The position numbers were made by a program, and so were the translations under genes. Positions 1 through 9,422 of a stretch of 64,000 bases of DNA are shown here, one piece after another. Position 1 is the stretch's first letter. Every line of letters begins with the position of its first letter. The stretch is from Paraburkholderia terricola (GTDB lineage: Bacteria > Pseudomonadota > Gammaproteobacteria > Burkholderiales > Burkholderiaceae): positions 62,001-126,000 of the forward strand of contig NZ_FRAB01000010.1 of NCBI RefSeq assembly GCF_900142195.1. Reading direction: 5' to 3'. The notes under the pieces are model-generated. The model was not told where the DNA came from and ran no database searches. It was given only the letters and a program-made list of their open reading frames with translations.

Positions 1-1719
1 GGTCGCGCCGCCGGTCGCGCCGCGATTGAGCGTCGCCAGTAAAGCCGCGAAATGCGCCCGCACCGCCGGCGCTTCCACCACTTCGCGCGCGCTCGCCGAT
101 TCGGGCAGTCCCGCTAGACGCCGGCAATCGGCGAGTCGCGGAAACACCAGCAAGCCCACGTCGTCGCGATTCATGCCGGCGACCACCACGTCTTGCACAT
201 AGGGCGCGCCCTCGGAAATCACACGCGCCCGCATGGGACCGACGCTCACGAAGGTGCCCGAACTCAGCTTGAAATCCTCGGCAATGCGTCCGTCGAACAG
301 CAAGCCGAGTTCCGGCCGCTCGACATCGACAAAGCGCAACGCGTCGCCGCTGCAAAAGTAGCCTTCCTCGTCGAATGCGTTGTCCGACTCGCCGGCGTTC
401 GCGCGCCAGTAGCCGGCCATCACGTGCGGGCCGCGATAGCGCGCTTCGAGTTTGTCGCCGACCGGCGCAAGCTTGACCTCGCAGCCAGGCGCGGGCAAGC
501 CGACATAGCCGGCGCGCATGATCGGCCCCGTGGTGAACAGGCATGACGGCGACGTTTCGGTCATGCCGAGTCCCGCCATGATGCGAATGCGCTCGCCGCA
601 GTATTTTTCCGTGACCCGCTCCAGCCGGTCCCACGCGGCTTGCGAGAGGCCGGCGCCCGCAAAGAAATACACCTTCACGCGCGAGAAAAACGTCTCACGC
701 AATTGCGCGTCGTGCTCCAGCGCGATCGCCAGTTCTTCCCAACCCTTCGGCACATTGAAGTAGATGGTCGGTGCGATTTCGCGCAGATTGCGCAACGTTT
801 GCTCGAACTTGCCGTTGACGGGTTTGCCGTCGTCGATATAGATCGTGCCGCCGTTGTAGAGCGCGATGCCGGCGTTATGGCTGCCGCCGAAGGTGTGGTT
901 CCAGGGCAGCCAGTCGACCAGAACCGGCGCTTCCCGCGCGAACTCGGGAAAGGTTTCGAGCAGCATCTGCTGGTTGCTGCACAGCATGCGGTGCGTGGTC
1001 GGCACGGCCTTGGGCAGTTTGGTCGAGCCCGACGTGAAGAGAAATTTGGCGATGGTGTCGGGGCTCACCGTTGCGTGAACCGAGTCGACGGTGGTGGGCG
1101 TCGTGTTCAGCAGGTCGTCGAACGACGTCACGCTATGCGCCGCGCGCGCCTCGCGTGGTCCGTTGACCGATACGACTTCGACGTCGGCAGGCACCACCGC
1201 CGCGATGGCCCTGGCGAACACATCATAGTCGCTGACGAGAACGAGTCCCGGCGTGAGCAGATCGATCGTATGACGCAGTTTGCCGAAGTCGCCCGAAGCC
1301 AGCGCATAGGCCGGCGAAATCGCCGCATACGGAATGCCGGCCCACATTGCGCCCAGCGCCAGTTGCAGATGCTCGAGATCGTTGCCGGAGAGAATCGCGA
1401 CCGGCCGCTCGACGGAAAGATTGCGGGCCAGCAGAGCCTGCCCGATAGCGCGAGCGCTTTGCAACGCCTTCGCATAGCTCACGCCGATCCATTCGCCGTC
1501 GATACCGCGGCGTGCCGCCAGCCAGCGTTCGGGATGCGCTTGCGCACCGCTCGCGAGCCGGTCTGTCATGCGCCGCGGATGTTCGCCGAGCGGCTCGGCC
1601 GCGCGCAGATACCACGTATCGCCGCGCCGTTGCGCATGCACCGACGAAGTACCGATCGCCGTGGCGCGATAGCGCGTCGGCGTGCCGGGGGCATTCGATT
1701 GTTTTGGCTCGGAATGCAA
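1..1719 (-). CDS. fcs: Feruloyl-CoA synthase (acyl-CoA ligase), 3' end outside window
   Basis: ATP-dependent ligase predicted to activate ferulate and related hydroxycinnamates to CoA thioesters, the first cytoplasmic step of the CoA-dependent, non-beta-oxidative ferulate pathway. The frame stays open for 573 codons to the window edge without a stop, so the C-terminus is missing. The AMP-binding P-loop FTSGSTKLPKAVPTT is visible (coded around 1030-1070), and a later ITMxGxGMTETSP-like region (seen as MAGLGMTETSPS) fits the ANL superfamily. The start is probably TTG at 1719, because AGGAGA lies six bases upstream and no in-frame ATG is near. It is third in the ech-vdh-fcs gene order behind a MarR-type operator. 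Identity as Fcs rests mostly on this context plus ligase motifs. Confidence 0.88.
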   Translation of the reverse strand, partial: MHSEPKQSNAPGTPTRYRATAIGTSSVHAQRRGDTWYLRAAEPLGEHPRRMTDRLASGAQAHPERWLAARRGIDGEWIGVSYAKALQSARAIGQALLARNLSVERPVAILSGNDLEHLQLALGAMWAGIPYAAISPAYALASGDFGKLRHTIDLLTPGLVLVSDYDVFARAIAAVVPADVEVVSVNGPREARAAHSVTSFDDLLNTTPTTVDSVHATVSPDTIAKFLFTSGSTKLPKAVPTTHRMLCSNQQMLLETFPEFAREAPVLVDWLPWNHTFGGSHNAGIALYNGGTIYIDDGKPVNGKFEQTLRNLREIAPTIYFNVPKGWEELAIALEHDAQLRETFFSRVKVYFFAGAGLSQAAWDRLERVTEKYCGERIRIMAGLGMTETSPSCLFTTGPIMRAGYVGLPAPGCEVKLAPVGDKLEARYRGPHVMAGYWRANAGESDNAFDEEGYFCSGDALRFVDVERPELGLLFDGRIAEDFKLSSGTFVSVGPMRARVISEGAPYVQDVVVAGMNRDDVGLLVFPRLADCRRLAGLPESASAREVVEAPAVRAHFAALLATLNRGATGGAT

Positions 1720-1840
1720 AGCCTGTCTCCTGTTACGCGCCGCCTATGACGGCATCGGGGGGCGCTCTGCGTCATGCGGCGGAGCCACCTTCTCCATGCG
1801 TTGATACGGCTCTGATTGCAGCGTATCAGCCGCACGCGAA

Positions 1841-3292
1841 TCAGATCGGATAGTGCCGCGGTCCGGTTTGAATCGTGATCCAGCGCAGGTCCGTGAATTC
1901 GGCAATCGACGCCTTGCTGCCGAAGCGCCCATAGCCGCTCTTCTTCACGCCGCCGAACGGCATCTGCGCTTCGTCGTGCACGGTCGGTCCGTTGATATGG
2001 CAAATGCCCGATTCGATGCGCTTGGCCACGTTCAACGCGCGCGACACATCGCGGCTGAATACCGCTGCCGACAAACCGTATTCGCTGTCGTTGGCGACGC
2101 GAATCGCTTCATCGTCGCCGTCGACACGCTGCACCGTGACCACGGGACCGAAGGATTCCTCGGCGTATAGCTTCATCGCGGGCGTTATACCGTCGACTAT
2201 CGCAGGCTGCATCACCGCGCCCTCCACATGACAACCGACCGGCAGCCTTGCGCCCTTCTCATGCGCGTCCTTGACCAGCGCCTCGATGCGCCCCGCCGCA
2301 GCCGCGCTTTCGAGCACGCCAAGCACGGAATCCGCCGCAGCGGGATCGCCCGCTCTCAAAGTGCGCGCCTTGGCCGCGAGCTTTTCCACTAACGCATCGG
2401 CGATCTTCCGGTCGACAATCACGCGCTCAGTGGACATGCAGATTTGCCCCTGGTTGAAGAACGCGCCGAACGCAATGCCGGCGACGGCCGCATCGAGATC
2501 CGCATCGTCGAGCACGACAACCGGCGCCTTGCCGCCGAGTTCGAGCAAAGCCGGCTTCAAATGCTGCGCGGCATGTTGCGCGACGATGCGCCCCACCCGC
2601 GTCGAGCCGGTGAAGTTGACGCGCCGTACCGCCGGATGCGCAATCAGCCGCTCGACGATCGCCGGTGCGTCTTCGGCGGAATGCGTGATGACGTTCACCA
2701 CGCCCTCGCCCAGGCCCGCTTCCTGCAACACGCCGCCAATCAGCCGATGCACGCCCGGACAGCCTTCCGACGCCTTCAGCACGACTGTATTGCCGCACGC
2801 GAGCGGCATGGCGATCGCGCGCGTGCCGAGAATCACCGGCGCATTCCACGGCGCCATGCCGAGCACCACGCCGCACGGCTGACGCACCGCCATCGCGAGA
2901 CTGCCGGGCACGTCCGAGGGAATCACGTCGCCGTCGATCTGCGTGGTCATGGCGGCGGCTTCGCGCAGCATGTTGGCGGCCAGCATCACATTGAAGCCGT
3001 ACCAGTTCGGCATCGCGCCGGTTTCGGCGACGCCGGTTTCGATGAATTGCGCGGTGCGCGCATCCATCAGATCGGCGGCGGCCAACAGACGCTTGCGGCG
3101 CTCCGTCGGCGCGAGCGCCGACCATGCCGGGAATGCCCGCGCGGCTGCGGCGACTGCCGCGTCGGCATCGGCGAGCGTTGCCGCGGCCGCGCGCGAGGCA
3201 GGCTTGCCGCTCGCGGGATTGATGCGCTCGAACGTCTTGCCGTCCGACGCGCCGCGGCTCTCGCCGCCGATCAATAACGTCACTTCATGCAT
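1841..3292 (-). CDS. vdh: Vanillin dehydrogenase (NAD(P)-dependent aldehyde dehydrogenase)
   Basis: An aldehyde dehydrogenase of 483 residues, the usual length for the family. It is predicted to oxidise vanillin (or 4-hydroxybenzaldehyde) to the benzoate, the step after hydratase/lyase cleavage. Catalytic features are present: oxyanion Asn in PWNAP (about residue 150), general base Glu in LELGGK (about 251), and nucleophile Cys in GQICMSTER (about 285). The ATG at 3292 has a GAGGAGA ribosome site. It lies 51 bp after ech and 121 bp before fcs on the same strand, so one transcript is likely. Sequence alone would also allow salicylaldehyde or benzaldehyde as substrate; the neighbours decide for vanillin. 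Confidence 0.88.
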   Translation of the reverse strand: MHEVTLLIGGESRGASDGKTFERINPASGKPASRAAAATLADADAAVAAAARAFPAWSALAPTERRKRLLAAADLMDARTAQFIETGVAETGAMPNWYGFNVMLAANMLREAAAMTTQIDGDVIPSDVPGSLAMAVRQPCGVVLGMAPWNAPVILGTRAIAMPLACGNTVVLKASEGCPGVHRLIGGVLQEAGLGEGVVNVITHSAEDAPAIVERLIAHPAVRRVNFTGSTRVGRIVAQHAAQHLKPALLELGGKAPVVVLDDADLDAAVAGIAFGAFFNQGQICMSTERVIVDRKIADALVEKLAAKARTLRAGDPAAADSVLGVLESAAAAGRIEALVKDAHEKGARLPVGCHVEGAVMQPAIVDGITPAMKLYAEESFGPVVTVQRVDGDDEAIRVANDSEYGLSAAVFSRDVSRALNVAKRIESGICHINGPTVHDEAQMPFGGVKKSGYGRFGSKASIAEFTDLRWITIQTGPRHYPI

Positions 3293-3343
3293 GTTGCTCG
3301 TCTCCTCGCTTGTCTTTTCTCGCGCGCATCCGCGCGCGCTCGA

Positions 3344-4171
3344 TCAGCGCTTGTAGGTTTGCAAACCCGGCTTGATCGCCTTGTCGTCGAGGAACTGCTT
3401 CAGGCCCTGCTCGCGGCCGCCTTCAGGATCGCGATGCTGCGCCTGATCGAGCTTGGCGTACAGGTAGTCTTCGTTCTGATCCCACGTGAGTTCGCGGCAA
3501 CGCTTGAAGCCGTTCTTGGCCGCGCGCAGCACCACCGGATTCTTTTCGAGCAGCTTGCCGGCGAGAACGCGCGTGGCTTCGCGCAGTTCGGCACGCGGCA
3601 CGCTCTTGTTGACGAGGCCCATCTGCGCCGCTTCCTGGCCCGTGAATGTTTCACCCGTCATGATGTAGTACAACGCCTGACGATGCCCGACGGTGTCGGC
3701 CATCGCCTTGCTCACCAGATTGCCCGGCGGAATGCCCCAGTTGATTTCGGAGAGGCCGAACACGGCTTCGTCGGCGGCAATCGCGAGATCGCACGCCACC
3801 AGCGGCGAGAAGCCGCCGCCGAAACACCAGCCGTTGACCATCGCGATGGTCGGCTTCGCGTACATGCGCAGCAACTGCCATTGCCAGCGGCATGCATCGC
3901 GGCGAATCTTTTCCTGCAGGATTTCCGGGCCGGCGTCGACTTCGCGGAAATACTCCTTCAGGTCCATGCCGGCGGTCCATGCGTCGCCCTCGCCCGTCAG
4001 CACCAGAACTTGCGCTTCCGCGTCGAGTTCGACCGCTTCCAGAACCTCGATCATTTCCTTGTTGAGCGTCGGGCTCATCGCGTTGCGTTTCTCGGGACGA
4101 TTGAGCGACACCCACGCGATTCCCTCAGCGACATCGACCTTGACGGTTTTCCAGCGACCTTCGTAACCCAT
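3344..4171 (-). CDS. ech: Feruloyl-CoA hydratase/lyase (p-hydroxycinnamoyl-CoA hydratase-lyase)
   Basis: Crotonase-superfamily enzyme of 275 residues predicted to hydrate feruloyl-CoA and split it to vanillin and acetyl-CoA. The sequence carries the HCHL signature: GWCFGGGFSP (about 114-123) for the oxyanion hole, and FGLSEINWGIPPG with Glu at about 142, matching the catalytic Glu143 of the Pseudomonas enzyme; Ser at about 122 matches its Ser123. GMDLKEYF contains the tyrosine expected near the phenolic ring. First gene of the ech-vdh-fcs unit, transcribed divergently from the MarR gene. A 19-bp palindrome lies 52-70 bp upstream of its start, so repression relieved by hydroxycinnamoyl-CoA is likely. 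Confidence 0.93.
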   Translation of the reverse strand: MGYEGRWKTVKVDVAEGIAWVSLNRPEKRNAMSPTLNKEMIEVLEAVELDAEAQVLVLTGEGDAWTAGMDLKEYFREVDAGPEILQEKIRRDACRWQWQLLRMYAKPTIAMVNGWCFGGGFSPLVACDLAIAADEAVFGLSEINWGIPPGNLVSKAMADTVGHRQALYYIMTGETFTGQEAAQMGLVNKSVPRAELREATRVLAGKLLEKNPVVLRAAKNGFKRCRELTWDQNEDYLYAKLDQAQHRDPEGGREQGLKQFLDDKAIKPGLQTYKR

Positions 4172-4222
4172 CTGTTTTCTCCATGAACGTTGACCGCCGC
4201 AGCGGCCCGATGAGCTTATTTA

Positions 4223-4241
4223 ATATCAGGCTGCCTGATAT
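4223..4241. promoter_or_regulatory. Likely MarR-type operator between ech and marR
   Basis: Perfect 9-1-9 palindrome ATATCAGGC-T-GCCTGATAT in the divergent ech/marR intergenic region. A near copy is found at 4865-4881 before the MFS transporter. The size and placement suit a MarR dimer repressing both directions; binding is inferred. Confidence 0.7.
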
Positions 4242-4308
4242 GTAAAGCGGAAAATCGGCGGCTCGGTGCAAACCCCTAGCGGCGGAATCGGCGGCGAGGC
4301 GCGCTAAG

Positions 4309-4809
4309 ATGCGGCATAGACCGAATCTCCTGACGACAATGAGCAAAAAACAGAATTCGCCCGCGGAGCCCGCTGTCACCCGCACTCGCCGACCCAGCCT
4401 GCGACTCGCCTATGTGATCGGCAGTCTCGACCGCATCCTGCGGCGGCGCATGACCGAAGCGCTCGCGCCGCTCGGTCTGACGCTCGCGCAGTTCACCGCG
4501 CTGTCCGTACTCGAGGCAAAGGGCCAGGCGTCCAATGCGCAAGTGGCCGAACGCTCGTTCATCACGCCGCAATCCGCCAATGAAGTCATGAACGCGATGG
4601 CGAGCCGCAACTGGGTGAGCCGCGAGCCGGACCCGACCCACGGCCGCATCGTGCTGCTGCGATTGACGGACGAAGGACGCGCCGTGCTGCGCGAATGCGA
4701 GCAGGCCGTCAAGACAATCGAGAAGCAGATGATGGCGGGCATCGAACTCGAAGCGGCCGGCGCCCTGCAAACCCACCTCGAAACTTTCGTTCGTAATCTA
4801 CGCGGTTAA
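4309..4809 (+). CDS. MarR-family regulator of the hydroxycinnamate genes
   Basis: Winged-helix regulator of 166 residues. The central part has the MarR layout: a recognition helix region (SNAQVAERSFITPQSANEVMNAM) followed by the wing with the DPTHGRIVLLRLTDEGR motif. MarR proteins of hydroxycinnamate clusters (FerC, FerR, CouR type) repress the hydratase/ligase genes and are released by the acyl-CoA thioester; that role is inferred here from divergent orientation and the palindromes at 4223 and 4865. The start at 4309 has a GAGG nine bases upstream; a second in-frame ATG at 4339 lacks a clear ribosome site but would remove only ten residues. Confidence 0.85.
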   Translation: MRHRPNLLTTMSKKQNSPAEPAVTRTRRPSLRLAYVIGSLDRILRRRMTEALAPLGLTLAQFTALSVLEAKGQASNAQVAERSFITPQSANEVMNAMASRNWVSREPDPTHGRIVLLRLTDEGRAVLRECEQAVKTIEKQMMAGIELEAAGALQTHLETFVRNLRG

Positions 4810-5211
4810 ATTAACCGCGCCGCCAGATCGCTAGGTGTTTTCACCGAACGATTTGCGCTTGTGTTATCAGCCTACCTGATATTAAATCCACTCCACGATG
4901 CAGCGTTTGGAGACGCGCCGCATCGCCTCGAAACAATCGGACAGCCACGCGGGCATCGACTCGATGCGTTGCGCGCTGCGGTGTTCGCTGCGCGGCGTAT
5001 CGGTGTGCACAACGGGTATGCCGACGCGCACGCCATCGCGAGTTCGACAGTGAACTGAATCCCGCTTCGCCGAAGCCGCCTGAGATCCAGGCGAACTTCG
5101 ACGCGGGCAAACGCACCGCTCATGCCTCTATCGGGCAAGCAAGACGGCGCTCAAGTGCAGCCGTCCTTCAATGAACCCGGAAAACCACGCATCTTGATAA
5201 GGATCGCTAAC
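4810..5211. other. Intergenic stretch before the MFS transporter
   Basis: About 400 bp with no convincing gene. It holds a MarR-type palindrome at 4865-4881. The short open frames here have no recognisable family, arginine-rich composition and no ribosome sites. Confidence 0.5.
4865..4881. promoter_or_regulatory. Second likely MarR-type operator, before the aromatic-acid transporter
   Basis: TATCAGCCTACCTGATA is an imperfect copy of the palindrome at 4223. Both sites share the half-site TTTAATATCAGG when one is read in reverse. It suggests that the transporter gene belongs to the same regulon. Confidence 0.65.
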
Positions 5212-6456
5212 GTGAAAAGAGCCGGAACACTACCTTCGACCAACGGCGCCGCCGCCCCCGCCGCATCCAGCCGGACGAGCGCCCTGGTCACGCTCGGATT
5301 GTGCTTTGCCGTCGCGCTGCTTGAAGGGCTCGACCTGCAATCGGTCGGCGTCGCGGCGCCGCGCATGGCGCGCGAGTTCGGTCTGTCGGTCGGACAGATG
5401 GGGCTTGCGTTCAGCGCCGGCACTTTCGGTTTGCTGCCCGGCGCGATGTTCGGCGGACGGCTCGCGGATCGCATCGGCCGCAAACGCGTGCTGGTGATTT
5501 CCGCGTGCCTGTTCGGCCTGCTCTCGATCATGACCGCGCTGGTGAGCGACTTCCACATGCTGGTGATCGTGCGCGTGTTGACGGGCATCGGCCTCGGCGG
5601 TGCGTTGCCGAACCTGATCGCGTTGTCGTCGGAAGCGGTCGAGCCGCGCTCGCGCAGCACCGCGGTCAGCGTGATGTATTGCGGCATTCCGTTCGGCGGC
5701 GTGATCGCCTCGGTGATCGGCCTGATGAGCGCGGGCGATGCCGAGTGGCGTCACATCTTCTATGTCGGCGGTGCGGGCCCGCTGTTGCTGGTGCCGTTGC
5801 TGCTAGTGTTTCTCGCGGATTCCAAGGCGTTCACGATGGCCTCGCACGACGGACACGCGAAGCCCGCGCCGGTCGGCGAAGTTCTGTTCGGCGGCACGCG
5901 TGGTTTGTCCACCGTGCAGATCTGGATCAGCTACTTCTGCACGCTGATCGTCCTTTACTTCCTCCTCAACTGGCTGCCCTCGCTGATGGCGGCGAGCGGT
6001 TTGACGCGCGCACAGGTCGGCTACGTGCAGATCTTCTTCAACGTCGGCGGCGGGATCGGCGCGTTGTGCATCGGCATGTTGATGGATCGCATGTGCGCGG
6101 GCGCCGTGGTGGCGGGCATGTATGTCGGCATCATCGCGTCGCTCACCGCGCTCTCGATGGCGCCCGGCTTCGGCGCGCTCGCGGCCTCCGCCTTCTTCGC
6201 CGGCATGTTCGTGATCGGCGGGCAATCGGTGCTGTACGCGCTGTCCGCGGCGTTCTATCCGACGGCGATGCGCGGCACCGGCGTCGGCGCGGCGGTCGCG
6301 GTGGGCCGCATCGGCTCGGTGGTCGGCCCGCTCGCCGCGGGTCAATTACTGGCGATGGGCCGCAGTTCGTCGACGGTGATCGGCGCGAGCATTCCCGTCA
6401 CGCTGATCGCGGCGGCGGCCGCGCTGCTGTTGCTGCGCCGCCCGCGCGCCGACTGA
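5212..6456 (+). CDS. MFS transporter, aromatic acid:H+ symporter family
   Basis: Inner-membrane permease of about 414 residues with twelve predicted membrane segments in two halves. LADRIGRKRVLV between segments 2 and 3 is the family MFS signature, and EGLDLQSVGVAAP in the first segment resembles the acidic motif of PcaK/VanK/MhpT-type AAHS carriers. It probably imports ferulate or another phenylpropanoid acid. The start chosen is GTG at 5212, with AAGGAT seven bases upstream; the frame is open from ATG 5122 but that extension is hydrophilic and unlike the family. A MarR-like palindrome about 330 bp upstream links it to ech-vdh-fcs. Confidence 0.85.
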   Translation: MKRAGTLPSTNGAAAPAASSRTSALVTLGLCFAVALLEGLDLQSVGVAAPRMAREFGLSVGQMGLAFSAGTFGLLPGAMFGGRLADRIGRKRVLVISACLFGLLSIMTALVSDFHMLVIVRVLTGIGLGGALPNLIALSSEAVEPRSRSTAVSVMYCGIPFGGVIASVIGLMSAGDAEWRHIFYVGGAGPLLLVPLLLVFLADSKAFTMASHDGHAKPAPVGEVLFGGTRGLSTVQIWISYFCTLIVLYFLLNWLPSLMAASGLTRAQVGYVQIFFNVGGGIGALCIGMLMDRMCAGAVVAGMYVGIIASLTALSMAPGFGALAASAFFAGMFVIGGQSVLYALSAAFYPTAMRGTGVGAAVAVGRIGSVVGPLAAGQLLAMGRSSSTVIGASIPVTLIAAAAALLLLRRPRAD

Positions 6457-6538
6457 GCGGCCGCGCAAGCCGGCGCAAGCCGGCGCAACGATCAACGACA
6501 ACAACACAAATTCAATCAACGGTTTGGAGACACCCCTC

Positions 6539-7678
6539 ATGCAAGCATCCGCACGTCTTCTTCTTTGCGGCGCGTTGTGCGCCGTCAGCGGCGCCGCAAC
6601 GGCCCAATCGAGCGTGACGCTCTACGGCATCATCGACACGGGCATCGAATACGTCTCGCACGCGAACGCCGCGGGCAAGAGCGTTTTCCGCATGCCCGGC
6701 ATCACCGGCGAATTCCCGTCGCGCTGGGGACTGCGCGGCAACGAAGATCTGGGCGGCGGCTACAGCGCGGTATTCACGCTGGAAAGCGGCTTCAACGTGC
6801 GCGGCGGCGATCTCGGCCAGGGCGGCAGACTGTTCGGCCGCCAGGCGTTCGTCGGCATCAAGAGTCCGTATGGCACGCTTTCGTTCGGCCGCCAATACAC
6901 GATGACGTACCTCGCCTTGATGGGCGCGGACCTGATCGGCCCCGACATCTACGGCCTCGGCTCGCTCGACGCCTACGTGCCGAACGCCCGCGCCGACAAC
7001 TCGGTGGTCTACATGGGCAACTATGCGGGCGTGACGTTCGGCGCGAACTATTCGTTCGGCCGCGACTCGGCGGGCACCGGCAATTCGCCGGGACAAGGCA
7101 CCTGCACCGGTTCTGTCGCGGGTCATGCAACCGAATGCCGCGAATGGTCCGTGATGCTGAAGTACGACGCGCCGCTGTTCGGCGTCGCGGCCTCGTATGA
7201 AGAGCAGCGCGGCGGCAGCACCGCGGCGGCGAATTTCTTCGACGGCGTGACGCCGGCCCGCATCGTCAACGCGGCCGACAAGGACATCCGCACCCACGTC
7301 AGCGCCTACGCGAACATCGGCAAAGCGAAGCTCGGCGCCGGCTGGCTCAATCGACGCGTGGAGCCGTCGGCGGGCACGGTCGCGAGCGTGCGCTCGAATC
7401 TGTTTTTCGTCGGCGCGTCGTACTTCGTGACGCCGGCTTTCATCGTCGACGGCGAGGTCTATCGCATCGTCAACACCCAGCACGACACGCGCGCCACGAT
7501 GGGCACCTTGCGCACCACCTATCTGCTCTCGAAGCGCACCGCCGTCTACGCGCAAGCCTCGTATCTCGCCAACAGCGCGAAGGCGCGCTACTCCGTCAGC
7601 TCGGGCGGCGGCGGCACGACGCCCACCGCGGGCACCGGCCAGACCGGCGCGATGATCGGCGTCCGGCACTCGTTCTAG
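6539..7678 (+). CDS. Gram-negative trimeric porin (Burkholderia OmpC-like)
   Basis: Outer-membrane porin of 379 residues. A clear Sec signal peptide (Arg, then LLLCGALCAVSGAA) ends near ATAQS, followed by SSVTLYGIIDTGIEY, the first strand typical of beta-proteobacterial porins. Alternating amphipathic strands run to a C-terminal GVRHSF, whose terminal Phe is the outer-membrane assembly signal. GGAG precedes ATG 6539; a TTG fifteen bases earlier is less likely. It lies between the MFS transporter and the esterase, so it may let phenolic esters or acids through the outer membrane; this is inferred from position only. Confidence 0.9.
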   Translation: MQASARLLLCGALCAVSGAATAQSSVTLYGIIDTGIEYVSHANAAGKSVFRMPGITGEFPSRWGLRGNEDLGGGYSAVFTLESGFNVRGGDLGQGGRLFGRQAFVGIKSPYGTLSFGRQYTMTYLALMGADLIGPDIYGLGSLDAYVPNARADNSVVYMGNYAGVTFGANYSFGRDSAGTGNSPGQGTCTGSVAGHATECREWSVMLKYDAPLFGVAASYEEQRGGSTAAANFFDGVTPARIVNAADKDIRTHVSAYANIGKAKLGAGWLNRRVEPSAGTVASVRSNLFFVGASYFVTPAFIVDGEVYRIVNTQHDTRATMGTLRTTYLLSKRTAVYAQASYLANSAKARYSVSSGGGGTTPTAGTGQTGAMIGVRHSF

Positions 7679-7688
7679 GAGACATCGC

Positions 7689-9422
7689 ATGAAGCACACA
7701 GCCATTGCGCTCGCCGCAGCCGCGGCACTCACGCTCGCCGCGTGCGGCGGCAACGATACCGGCGGCGCCGGCAATTCCAGCACCAACGCCAACGCGCTGC
7801 CGCAACTGAGCGCGGCCACGCCGGGCACCTTGGCGGGCAATTGCACGACGCTCGGCGCGAAGCTCGCGTTCACCAACACGGTCTTTACGTCCGTAACGGA
7901 CGTGGCGGCGGGCACGCTCAGCGTGGCCGGCAAACCGATCGCCGAACACTGCCTGATTCAAGGCAACATGAACCAGCGCGTGAGCAGCGTGGACGGCAAG
8001 ACCTATGCGATCGGCTTCGAGATGCGCCTGCCGCTTGCATGGAACGGGCGCTTCTTCTACCAGGCCAATGGCGGGCTGGACGGCAACATCGTCACCGCCA
8101 AGGGAGAGATCGGCGGCGGCGGTCCGACCAACGACGCGCTCAACATGGGCTTCGCGGTGATCAGTTCGGACGCCGGGCACAGCGCGTCGCAGAATCCGCT
8201 GTTCGGCCTCGATCCGCAAGCGCGTCTCGACTATGGTTACAACGCGGTCGCCACGCTCACGCCGATGGCCAAGCAGGTGATCCGGCTGGCCTATGGCAAG
8301 GCGCCCGATCGCAGTTACTTCGACGGTTGCTCGAACGGCGGCCGTCATGCCCTGGTCGCGGCGGCGCGTTCGTCGGCGGAATACGACGGGATCATTGCCG
8401 GCGACCCAGGTTTCCATTTGCCGAAAGCGGCCATCGGCGAAATGTGGGGCGCGCAGCAACTGGCGAAAGTGGCGACCGCGACGACAGCAAGCGGCTTACC
8501 CGACATCACGACAGGCTTTACCGCCACGGAACGCCAGATGGTCGCGTCGAAGATACTGGCGAAATGCGACGCGCTGGATGGCGCGAGCGACGGCCTCATC
8601 CAGGACATCAAGGCATGCCAGGCCAATTTCAGCCTCGCCAATGACGTCCCGACCTGCGCAAGCAACGCACGCGACGGAACCTGTCTGACGAGCGCGCAGA
8701 AAGACGCGATCGGCAACGTGTTCTCGGGCGCGCGCAACAGCGCGGGCACCGCTTTGTACGCGAGCTTTCCGTACGATGCGGGTCTCGGCCAGGGCTGGTC
8801 GGCGTGGAAGCAGTCGAACTCCATCACGCTCGATCCGGCCGCGGCGGCCTTCACGTTCACCACGCCGCCGCAGAGTGTCTCGGTGTTGAGCCAACTGTCC
8901 GCCTACGCGCTCAACTTCAGCATGGACACCGACGCGCCGAAGATCTTCGCCACCAGCGGCGTCTACGGCGAATCGTCGTGGTCGTTCATGACGCCGCCCG
9001 ACGAGACCAACCTCGGCGCACTGAAGCAACGCGGCGCGAAGCTGATGGTCTATCACGGCACGAGCGACCCGGTGTTTTCATCGAACGACACCACCGACTG
9101 GTATCAGCGGCTCATGACGGCCAACGGCGGCGACGCGTCGAACTTCGCGCGCCTTTACACGATCGCCGGCATGAACCATTGCAGCGGCGGCCCGAGCGCC
9201 GATCAGTTCGACATGCTCACGCCGATGATCTCGTGGGTCGAGCAGGGCAAGGCGCCGGACAGCGTGATCGCCACGGCGCGCGACGCGAGCAATGTGACGC
9301 CGAACACGGACGTCCCCGCGGATTGGGGCGCGGGACGCACGCGGCCGCTGTGTCCGTATCCGAAGGTGGCCCGCTATCGCGGCGGCGACATCAACGCCGC
9401 GAGCAGTTTCGCCTGTAGTTGA
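7689..9422 (+). CDS. Tannase/feruloyl esterase family lipoprotein
   Basis: Predicted secreted or membrane-anchored esterase of 577 residues that would release ferulate or gallate from plant esters. The N-terminus is a lipoprotein signal with lipobox LAAC (Cys at about 19) followed by a Gly/Asn/Ser linker. The nucleophile motif GCSNGGR is at about 213-219 (Ser about 215). HGTSDPVFSS and MNHCSGGPSADQFDML supply the Asp and His regions typical of the tannase family, including the CS-D-HC arrangement. It starts 10 bp after the porin stop, so the two are probably cotranscribed. It fits the top of the ferulate pathway encoded upstream. Confidence 0.88.
   Translation: MKHTAIALAAAAALTLAACGGNDTGGAGNSSTNANALPQLSAATPGTLAGNCTTLGAKLAFTNTVFTSVTDVAAGTLSVAGKPIAEHCLIQGNMNQRVSSVDGKTYAIGFEMRLPLAWNGRFFYQANGGLDGNIVTAKGEIGGGGPTNDALNMGFAVISSDAGHSASQNPLFGLDPQARLDYGYNAVATLTPMAKQVIRLAYGKAPDRSYFDGCSNGGRHALVAAARSSAEYDGIIAGDPGFHLPKAAIGEMWGAQQLAKVATATTASGLPDITTGFTATERQMVASKILAKCDALDGASDGLIQDIKACQANFSLANDVPTCASNARDGTCLTSAQKDAIGNVFSGARNSAGTALYASFPYDAGLGQGWSAWKQSNSITLDPAAAAFTFTTPPQSVSVLSQLSAYALNFSMDTDAPKIFATSGVYGESSWSFMTPPDETNLGALKQRGAKLMVYHGTSDPVFSSNDTTDWYQRLMTANGGDASNFARLYTIAGMNHCSGGPSADQFDMLTPMISWVEQGKAPDSVIATARDASNVTPNTDVPADWGAGRTRPLCPYPKVARYRGGDINAASSFACS

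Noticed and set aside
4810..5211. Possible genes on either strand between marR and the transporter
   Set aside because: The short frames have shadow-like composition, no ribosome sites and no family; only an operator-like palindrome is supported.
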